This document shows, one piece after another, positions 58,721-64,000 of a stretch of DNA of 64,000 nucleotides. The stretch comes from CADEED01 sp043747875 (GTDB lineage: Bacteria; Pseudomonadota; Gammaproteobacteria; Steroidobacterales; Steroidobacteraceae), in contig JAYTOI010000025.1 in assembly GCA_043747875.1 (NCBI GenBank), forward strand, positions 5,132-69,131, in the 5' to 3' direction. The position numbers and the translations under genes are program-made. The notes under the pieces were generated by a model. The model searched no databases, was not told the origin of the DNA, and saw only the letters and a list, made by a program, of their open reading frames with translations. Every line of letters starts with the position of its first letter. The first letter of the stretch is position 1.

Positions 58721-60857
58721 ACCCATCGTTTCGCCTGAGGCCCAACACCAGGTAGTCACCGCCGACGTGCAGAGCGCCGAGGTGCCGCTCACGCTGCGCC
58801 ACGACGATTGCTTCGGGCTGTTCAACGAGATCGGCGACATCGACGCCGATGCGCGCTCCGAAGCCGGCCTGTATCGCGCCGGCGTGCGTCATCTGTCGCG
58901 CCTCACGCTCACCATCGCCGGATTGCGGCCGCTGCTGCTGTCGTCCACGCCGCGCGACGACAACGTGCTGTTGACCGTGCATCTCACCAATGCCGACGTG
59001 CGCGGCGAGGGCGGGCGCGTCGTGTTGCCGCGGGGCACGTTGCACGTCACGCGCACCCGCTTCATCTGGAATGGCGTGTGCCACGAGATGTTGCGCATCC
59101 GCAATTTCGCGTTGCATACCGTGGCCGCCGAACTCGTGGTGCGTTTCCACTCCGATTTCGAAAACATAGTCGACGTGCGCGCGCAACGGCGCGTCGATGC
59201 TGGACGCAAACGCTTCGAGCGCGTAGAGCGCGACAGCGTCACCCAGGGCTATCTCGGTGCCGACGAGATCGTTCACGAGACCGTGGTCGACTGTCACAAT
59301 GCGCCGGACTCCATTTCTGCCGACACGCTACGCTTCAAGCTGCAACTCGGCAGCCGCGGCGAGAAGACCATTGCATTCGCGATCGGCTGTCGCTCGGCGA
59401 CCCAACCCGTGCAGATTTCGAGCTACACGCGCTCGCTCGCCGCCGCCGAGGAGCTCATGCGGCACGAGGGGCGGCCGCCGTGCCAGATCGAGGCCACCGA
59501 CGGCGCGTTCAATGCCTGGCTGCAACGCGCCGGCTCGGACATCGGAATGTTGCTGACGACCACGCCGCATGGACGTATCCCCGCCGCGGGCCTGCCGTGG
59601 CTCGACGCCGCGTTCGGCCGCGATGCCATCATCTGCGCGCTGCAGACTCTATGGCTGTGGCCGAACATCGCGCGCGACGTACTGAGGTATCTCGCGGCCA
59701 CGCAGAGCGGCGACAGCTTTGCCGCCAGCGGCGCCGAGCCGGGCAAGATCCTCAACGAAGCGCGCGGCGGCGATCACGCGCCCAACTACTTCAGTGCCGA
59801 CACGACTCCGCTGTTCGTGATGCTCGCGAGCGCCTACTACACGCGCACCGCCGACCTGGATTTCGTCGCTGAGCTGTGGCCGGCGATCAGCGCCGCCTTG
59901 TCGTGGATCGACGTATATGGCGACGTGGACGGCGACGGTTTCGTCGAGTCGCGCCTGCGGCCAGGCCAGGCATCGACCCAGGGGTGGAAGACTTCGGCCG
60001 ATGCGGTGTTCCACGCCGATGGCCGTCTGGCGCAGGGCCCGATCGCGCTGTGCGAAGTGCAGGGGTACGTGTACGGCGCGAAGCTCGGCGCGGCGCGCAT
60101 CGCGCGTTCGCTCGGCGAGATGCCGCGTGCCATCGCGCTCGTCGAAGCCGCGCAGGCGCTGCAGGCGCGATTCAACACCGCGTTCTGGTGCAATGACATC
60201 GAGAGCTACGCACTCGCGCTGGACGGCGACAAACAACCCTGTCGCGTGCGTACTTCCAATCCCGGACATTGCCTCTACACCGGCATCGCGCACGCCGAGC
60301 GCGCGCGGCAGCTCATCGCCGGCTTCGGCGACGAGCAGATGTTTTCGGGCTGGGGCGTGCGCACCGTGGCCGAGAGCGAGCTGCGCTTCAATCCCATGTC
60401 GTATCACAACGGCGCCATATGGCCGCACGACAACTCGCTGCTCGCCGCCGGCGCCGCGCGCTACGACGACAAGGCGTTCGCGCTGCGTATCCTCATGGGC
60501 CAGTTCGAAGCGGCGCGACATTTCGAACTGCTGCGGCTGCCGGAGCTGTTCTGTGGCTTCCGCCGCCGCGGGCGCGAGACGCCGCTGCGCTTTCCGGTCG
60601 CGTGCTCTCCGCAGGCCGCATCCGCCGGCGCGACATTCCTGCTGTTGCAAAGCATCCTGGGCCTTTCGATCGACGCGCTCGACCGGCAGATCGTCCTCGC
60701 GCATCCCGTCGTGCCGGATGGTTTCGACGAGATCCGCGTCGAGAATCTGGCCGTGGGCGAGGCAGCGGTGGATTTCACAGTCCGCAAGCACGCCGGCTCG
60801 GTCAGCGTGAGCGTGGAGAGAAGAGAGGGAAAGCTGGATCTGGTTATTCGTAGCTGA
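58710..60857 (+). CDS. Amylo-alpha-1,6-glucosidase/glycogen-debranching-like protein
   Basis: A 715-residue protein with the N-terminal bis domain of glycogen-debranching enzymes (about 25-240: LTLRHDDCFGLFNEIGDIDA, then GLYRAGVRHLSRLTLTI) and a GH-like (alpha/alpha)6 domain (about 290-690: LPWLDAAFGRDAIICALQTL, PMSYHNGAIWPHDNSLLAAG). These proteins are often placed in EPS loci, where they may trim or make a sugar. There is no signal peptide, so it is cytoplasmic. It starts with TTG at 58710, 11 bases within the preceding gene, and ends the EPS locus. Confidence 0.88.
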   Translation: MASEPIVSPEAQHQVVTADVQSAEVPLTLRHDDCFGLFNEIGDIDADARSEAGLYRAGVRHLSRLTLTIAGLRPLLLSSTPRDDNVLLTVHLTNADVRGEGGRVVLPRGTLHVTRTRFIWNGVCHEMLRIRNFALHTVAAELVVRFHSDFENIVDVRAQRRVDAGRKRFERVERDSVTQGYLGADEIVHETVVDCHNAPDSISADTLRFKLQLGSRGEKTIAFAIGCRSATQPVQISSYTRSLAAAEELMRHEGRPPCQIEATDGAFNAWLQRAGSDIGMLLTTTPHGRIPAAGLPWLDAAFGRDAIICALQTLWLWPNIARDVLRYLAATQSGDSFAASGAEPGKILNEARGGDHAPNYFSADTTPLFVMLASAYYTRTADLDFVAELWPAISAALSWIDVYGDVDGDGFVESRLRPGQASTQGWKTSADAVFHADGRLAQGPIALCEVQGYVYGAKLGAARIARSLGEMPRAIALVEAAQALQARFNTAFWCNDIESYALALDGDKQPCRVRTSNPGHCLYTGIAHAERARQLIAGFGDEQMFSGWGVRTVAESELRFNPMSYHNGAIWPHDNSLLAAGAARYDDKAFALRILMGQFEAARHFELLRLPELFCGFRRRGRETPLRFPVACSPQAASAGATFLLLQSILGLSIDALDRQIVLAHPVVPDGFDEIRVENLAVGEAAVDFTVRKHAGSVSVSVERREGKLDLVIRS

Positions 60858-60862
60858 TGGCT

Positions 60863-61093
60863 CGGGCGCGGAGCGCGCGCGATGTACACCGGTTCCGCCC
60901 TTCATTTAATGAGGGTGATGGGATTGTGAGAGGCGCCGCGCCGTTGAGTCGGTGATTGGGGCAGCGAGAGTGGATAGATACCACGAGGCCGGAAGGTAGT
61001 CGCTTGCGCGGCTCGTGCCTGCGTTTGGGGACAGGTGCCAGGTTCGACGGTGAGGGCGGAGGCCCGGCGTGCATCGCGCACGCTCCGCGCCCC
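60863..61093. repeat. Terminal-inverted-repeat element, copy A
   Basis: A stretch of about 231 bases that starts with CGGGCGCGGAGCG and ends with the near reverse complement (CGCTCCGCGCCCC). Its body closely matches copy B at 62017-62253, including GAGGCCGGAAGGTAGTCGCT and the inner GTTTGGGGACAGGTGCC. It begins 5 bases after the stop of the debranching-like gene and fills most of the gap to the DUF3014 gene. There is no gene in it; the shape is that of a MITE or other non-coding mobile repeat. Its end repeats carry more mismatches than those of copy B. Confidence 0.85.
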
Positions 61094-61196
61094 CGCAGGC
61101 ATGCAGCTTCTCGTGGCAAGGGAACTCTTCGTTCGGTTTTCGTGCCTGTATCCTGACGGCGGCGCATTCGACGTGCTGCAGAAGAGGAGAGGTGCG

Positions 61197-62018
61197 ATGC
61201 AGGAGTGGAGACCGGAGGAAGAGCGGACGATTCCGAAAGCGGTGTGGTACATCGCGCCGGTCGTGGTGCTGGCCGCGGCGGGCGGCTACTACTATTACAC
61301 GCACCACAAGGCTGAGCCGCCGCCGGTAGCACAGGCGCCGTTGCCGGCCGAGCCGGCCATAGCCGAGCCGGCGATCAAGCATCCCGTTCCAACGGATGCG
61401 GACGCGACGAACCAGGCATTGCCGTCCCTCAACGAGAGCGATGCATCGCTGCGTGGTTCGTTCTCGGCGCTGGCCGACGCGGCGTCGATCGACCGGTTTC
61501 TGGTGACCGACAATCTCGTGCGCAACATCGTCGTCACCGTCGACAACCTGCCGCGAAGCAAAACGGCGGCCGAGCGGCGGCCGGTGAAGCCGACGCCGGG
61601 CGCCTTTGCCGCAGGCGCAGGCGCGTTGCCAGGGGGCGAGATGACGCTCGGCGATGCGAACTACTCGCGGTATGCGCCGTTCGTGCAGCTGGTCCAGACG
61701 ACGGACGCCAAACAACTCGCGAAGATCTATCTGCACTACTACCCGCTGTTCCAGGAGGCGTACCAGAACCTGGGAAATCCCGACACGTACTTCAACGATC
61801 GGCTCGTGGAGGTGATCGATCACCTGCTCGAGACGCCGACTCCATCCGGACCGATCCCGCTGTCACAGCCGAAGGTGTTCTACGAATACGCCGATCCGGA
61901 TCTCGAGGCGCGATCGGCGGGGCAGAAGCTGCTGCTGCGCATGGGGACGGGGAATGCGGAGCAGATCAAGAGCAAGCTTCGGGAGTTGCGGGTGGAGATC
62001 GAGTCATCGAAGCGGTGA
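61197..62018 (+). CDS. DUF3014 membrane-anchored protein
   Basis: A 273-residue protein with a short cytoplasmic N-terminus, one membrane helix (about 15-35: VWYIAPVVVLAAAGGYYYY) and a periplasmic domain with the DUF3014 pattern (SLNESDASLRGSFSALADA, DRFLVTDNLVRNIVVTVDNL, YVPFV-like YSRYAPFVQLVQ, YPLFQEAYQNLGNPDTYFN). The function of the family is unknown. AGAGGAGAGG precedes the ATG at 61197. It lies between two copies of the same inverted-repeat element, one of which covers its stop codon. Confidence 0.88.
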   Translation: MQEWRPEEERTIPKAVWYIAPVVVLAAAGGYYYYTHHKAEPPPVAQAPLPAEPAIAEPAIKHPVPTDADATNQALPSLNESDASLRGSFSALADAASIDRFLVTDNLVRNIVVTVDNLPRSKTAAERRPVKPTPGAFAAGAGALPGGEMTLGDANYSRYAPFVQLVQTTDAKQLAKIYLHYYPLFQEAYQNLGNPDTYFNDRLVEVIDHLLETPTPSGPIPLSQPKVFYEYADPDLEARSAGQKLLLRMGTGNAEQIKSKLRELRVEIESSKR

Positions 62019-62253
62019 TGCGGGCGCGGAGCGTGCGCGATGCACACCGGTTCCGCCCTTCACTGGATAGAGATTGGTTGGAGAGGGTGGGCGCCGCGCA
62101 GTTGATTCGGTGATGGGATAGCGCGAGTGGAGAGAAACCGCGAGGCCGGAAGGTAGTCGCTTGCGCGGCTCGTGCCTGCGTTTGGGACAGGTGCCCCGTG
62201 AGAGGGCGAGGGCGGAGGCCCGGTGTGCATCGCGCACGCTCCGCGCCCGCATC
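62017..62253. repeat. Terminal-inverted-repeat element, copy B
   Basis: A 237-base element with a perfect 34-base terminal inverted repeat: 62017-62050 (starting GATGCGGGCGCGGAGCG) and 62220-62253 (ending CGCCCGCATC). Its left end overlaps the stop codon of the DUF3014 gene. The body matches copy A over most of its length. No coding potential is supported; the frames that cross it on the minus strand also appear in copy A and are repeat artefacts. Confidence 0.9.
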
Positions 62254-62413
62254 CATGACCGCTTCTGGTGAAAAGAGCGGAGCCCTTCGGTTGGGGTGGG
62301 GGTTGCTCCGGCGTTGAGGTTGGAAAAGATCTCTTCGTTCGGTCTCGTGGCCGCTCCGGTGCCGACCGCTCTTGCGAGCACTGGCGTCTGAAGCCTCTCG
62401 TGGCGGCCGGCTC

Positions 62414-62605
62414 ATGCAAAAGCGCCAGGAAGGCCAACCGAAGGCCGTACGCGACATCGCCTGGCGCGCGCAGCTCCGGCTCGGCCAACGTTACCGGCGC
62501 CTGAGCTCCCGCAAGTTGCACCAGAACAAAATCTGCGTCGCCATCGCCCGCGAGCTCTCAGGCTTCGTTTGGGCTATCGCGGCACAGATCGGCATCGCCG
62601 CCTAA
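62414..62605 (+). pseudogene. 3' remnant of an IS110-family transposase
   Basis: A 63-residue frame whose sequence (AWRAQLRLGQRYRRLSSRK, then CVAIARELSGFVWAIAAQIG) matches the C-terminal end typical of IS110/IS1111 transposases (Ala-Ile-Ala-Arg-Glu-Leu-x-Gly-Phe-x-Trp-Ala-Ile). The whole enzyme is about 330-400 residues; the RuvC-like DEDD half is absent, and copy B of the repeat element lies about 160 bases upstream. It is a decayed fragment. The ATG is only the first Met in the frame. Confidence 0.75.
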
Positions 62606-62982
62606 CCACTTGCGCACTCACGAGCGAAGACCTCGCCGGAGGATCACACCACACCAGTGCATCAACGACACACCCCGAACAGGCGGAACGGCAATGCGAT
62701 GCGCAGACCCGATGAGGGGAATCCTCGAGCAGGATAAGTGAGCATCGTCAAGATGATCTCCGTGGCCTAGAGTGCAGGCAGCCCCGCGACGGACAGATGA
62801 AATGCGGTAACCAACCCGCGGATATCAGCATGATCCATCGTCGCTAACACCGTCTGCGCGTCGCGTCGCTCTTGCGCCTGCCCATTCACGCGCCTTCCAA
62901 CCATCGTGATGCTCGCGATCGAATGTTGCGCGCCTGTTGACAGAAGAAGGCCATATCATCCTGCCTCGCCGCCAAGATTACG
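62606..62982. other. Intergenic stretch after the transposase remnant
   Basis: No gene is supported in these 377 bases. The sequence directly after the transposase remnant probably is the non-coding end of the same insertion element. I could not define its boundary or a target duplication. Confidence 0.4.
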
Positions 62983-63327
62983 CTACACCGATCGTAACGA
63001 CGCACGAGAGTAGACGCGCACGATCTCGCGGCACGCGGTCAGGATGTCCTCCTTGGCATCCGCGAGGTAGCGCTCCATTTCCTCGTCTGTCCGCTTCAGA
63101 AAGTCGGGCGCGTATTGCGCTCGGGCAACCCCGATCGGGAAGTGGTCCGTCTCGGACTCGATCGCGCGGATCGGCATGAACACCGCATCATCGGCGTTCT
63201 CGACATCGTGCCGCAGCGCGGTGATCTTCCGGACGCCTTCGATAAAATTCATCCTCCCGTCGATCATCGCTTCGGCCACGGCGACGAGTTCGGTACGTTT
63301 GGCTGCTGTGTCGTCTGCGGTGCGCAT
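62983..63327 (-). CDS. DUF2489-like small protein, candidate immunity protein
   Basis: A 114-residue soluble protein. IEGVRKITALRHDVENADDA, followed by FMPIRAIESETDHFPIGVAR and a C-terminal helix DAKEDILTACREIVRVYSR, matches the pattern (Glu-Gly-x-Arg-x-Ile...Leu-Arg, Ser-Glu-Thr-Asp-His-x-Pro-x-Gly) that I know from DUF2489-type proteins, some of which are immunity proteins next to polymorphic toxins. Its ATG overlaps by one base (TGATG) the stop of the toxin-like fragment upstream, which supports the immunity reading. Function not shown. Confidence 0.65.
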   Translation of the reverse strand: MRTADDTAAKRTELVAVAEAMIDGRMNFIEGVRKITALRHDVENADDAVFMPIRAIESETDHFPIGVARAQYAPDFLKRTDEEMERYLADAKEDILTACREIVRVYSRASLRSV

Positions 63328-63575
63328 CAGTCACCCCCTGGGAACTTGGTCTTAAATTCGACGCGCTGATAAGAAGAACTCGTCTTCTTCACCCAATCCG
63401 CAGCATTCCCACCGTACTGTTGCGCGACACGCTGAGCGTCCCGGAACGCGACGCACCCACCAACGCCGGCCATAGTCTCGCCGACCTGGCCCATCTGCGA
63501 CTGACTCGCTAGTTGCTTTTCAAGGCGGACTGCATTGGCGGCGTTCGAAGCGCCAGTTGCTCCCCTTGCGGCAAG
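63327..63575 (-). pseudogene. Fragment resembling a polymorphic (Rhs-type) toxin C-terminus
   Basis: A frame of 82 codons without a start codon near its beginning: after a stop at 63576-63578 it reads ASNAANAVRLEKQLASQSQ, then RDAQRVAQQYGGNAADWVKK and ends EFKTKFPGG. The Asn-Ala-Ala-Asn-Ala-x-Arg-Leu and Gln-Tyr-Gly-Gly-Asn-Ala-Ala-Asp-Trp-Val-Lys-Lys-Thr-Ser pattern is typical, from memory, of the last part of Rhs-like toxins. About 15-20 residues that I would expect between the TSSSY and QRVEFKTK segments seem to be missing. It is too short for translation and has probably been left by rearrangement. Confidence 0.5.
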
Positions 63576-63579
63576 TCAA

Positions 63580-63849
63580 CTACGAGCTTTCAGGGCACAC
63601 CGCTCCCCAAGGATCGGTACCGAGCAGGTCTCGCTCAGGATCAATGTCCGCTAGCCCAATTGACGTCCGGTCCACGCCAAACGCGTCCGCCTGCTGTGCT
63701 AATAGTGAAATTACTTCGTAGAGCGCGTAGTGCCGTCCCTTGTCGTAGTCAGACGCAGACTTGGCCGCGTCCGCCTTCGCAGTCTTAGCATTGTCAATAA
63801 GCTCCCGACTCACGTCGAGCACCATTAGTTGAACGGAATTATGGTCCAC
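63580..63849 (-). CDS. Small hypothetical protein, candidate immunity protein
   Basis: An 89-residue soluble protein: helix LMVLDVSRELIDNAKTAKAD, then YDKGRHYALYEVISLLAQQA and FGVDRTSIGLADIDPERDLL. The Gly-Arg-x-Tyr-Ala-Leu-Tyr-Glu-Val helix followed by Gly-Leu-x-Asp-Ile-Asp-Pro recurs in small orphan proteins next to toxin loci, as far as I know, but I cannot name a family. It lies directly upstream of the toxin-like fragment in the same direction. Start is the ATG at 63849. Confidence 0.6.
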   Translation of the reverse strand: MDHNSVQLMVLDVSRELIDNAKTAKADAAKSASDYDKGRHYALYEVISLLAQQADAFGVDRTSIGLADIDPERDLLGTDPWGAVCPESS

Positions 63850-63948
63850 CGAGAAGCCCTCTTAAGACGAATGGCACTTACTTAAGCCTGAACGCTGCAC
63901 CCGCGCGGGGGGCGAAGGCGTTGATTGTGTGAAGTAAGGAAGGCTGGC

Positions 63949-63995
63949 GGGGATTGGTAGGATGTTTGTTACCAGACATCCACCCTACCGACCCC
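63949..63995. repeat. Imperfect hairpin at the end of the window
   Basis: GGGG-ATT-GGTAGG-ATGT is mirrored by ACAT-(4)-CCTACC-GA-CCCC around a loop containing TTGTTACCAG. The arms pair over 14 bases with a 4-base bulge and an internal loop. It may be a REP-like unit or a terminator for a gene beyond the window. No T tract is visible on the plus strand. Confidence 0.4.
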
Positions 63996-64000
63996 GAGGC

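Noticed and set aside
38202..60857. Exosortase/PEP-CTERM (XrtA) system
   Set aside because: The order of exporter, barrel, Wzz-type and kinase genes recalls XrtA loci, but there is no exosortase, no PEP-CTERM protein and no PrsK/PrsR pair in the window.
60906..62521. Several minus-strand frames sharing the same Thr-Cys-Pro and Arg-Lys-Arg-Leu-Pro-Ser-Gly peptides
   Set aside because: They fall in both copies of the inverted-repeat element, so the shared peptides come from the repeat and not from a protein family.
1..64000. CRISPR array, replication origin, rRNA operon or prophage
   Set aside because: No regularly spaced repeats, no DnaA-box cluster, no rRNA sequence and no phage structural genes were seen on either strand.

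Overview
The window is high-GC DNA with dense, mostly co-oriented genes. Its core gene order (ruvC-ruvA-ruvB-ybgC-tolQ-tolR-tolA-tolB-pal-cpoB-queE-queC-tRNA-Lys) is that of Gammaproteobacteria. Together with the TonB-rich envelope genes and the kind of exopolysaccharide locus present, this suggests a free-living soil or freshwater gammaproteobacterium near Steroidobacter/Nevskia/Xanthomonadales. That placement is inference; no rRNA or marker phylogeny was possible.

Positions 1-28,400 are mostly chromosomal core. There is a small membrane protein, then the 2-oxoglutarate dehydrogenase genes (sucA, sucB, an unknown secreted protein, lpdA) and two small TonB-C-like secreted proteins. On the minus strand lie a TonB-like protein with a degenerate receiver domain and a RelA-type (p)ppGpp synthetase. 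Next come the Holliday-junction genes ruvCAB, ybgC, the whole Tol-Pal envelope operon, two queuosine genes and tRNA-Lys(UUU). A tandem DUF1080 protein, a CHASE8/PAS histidine kinase and two adjacent sugar-porter paralogues follow.

Positions 28,500-38,100 form an envelope/osmotic-stress island made mostly of small proteins: EF-hand protein, cation/proton antiporter, CsbD, a DUF4398 lipoprotein, an OmpA-like lipoprotein translationally coupled to a receiver-less sigma-54 activator, GlsB/YeaQ, DUF421, MscS, two DUF4142 proteins, an Ala/Glu-rich lipoprotein and an ElaB/DUF883 protein. A palindromic GGGGACAG-type repeat sits inside the island.

Positions 38,200-60,860 are one large exopolysaccharide locus in a single orientation: GNAT, glycosyltransferase, Wza-type exporter, outer-membrane barrel, Wzz-type chain-length protein, cytoplasmic tyrosine kinase, GDP-mannose 6-dehydrogenase (AlgD-like), a Cys-rich anchored protein, an Ig/Fn3-like lipoprotein, a pectate-lyase-like protein, an undecaprenyl-phosphate sugar transferase, a Wzy-like polymerase, three overlapping glycosyltransferases, a CapK-like adenylate-forming enzyme, a heparinase II/III-like lyase and an amylo-alpha-1,6-glucosidase-like protein. 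The likely product is an acidic (uronate-containing) polymer made by a Wzx/Wzy-type route. No Wzx flippase and no exosortase were seen.

Positions 60,860-64,000 are a repeat-rich, decaying accessory region: two ~230-bp elements with long terminal inverted repeats flanking a DUF3014 gene, the 3' end of an IS110-family transposase, and a minus-strand group that looks like a broken polymorphic-toxin C-terminus among small candidate immunity genes.
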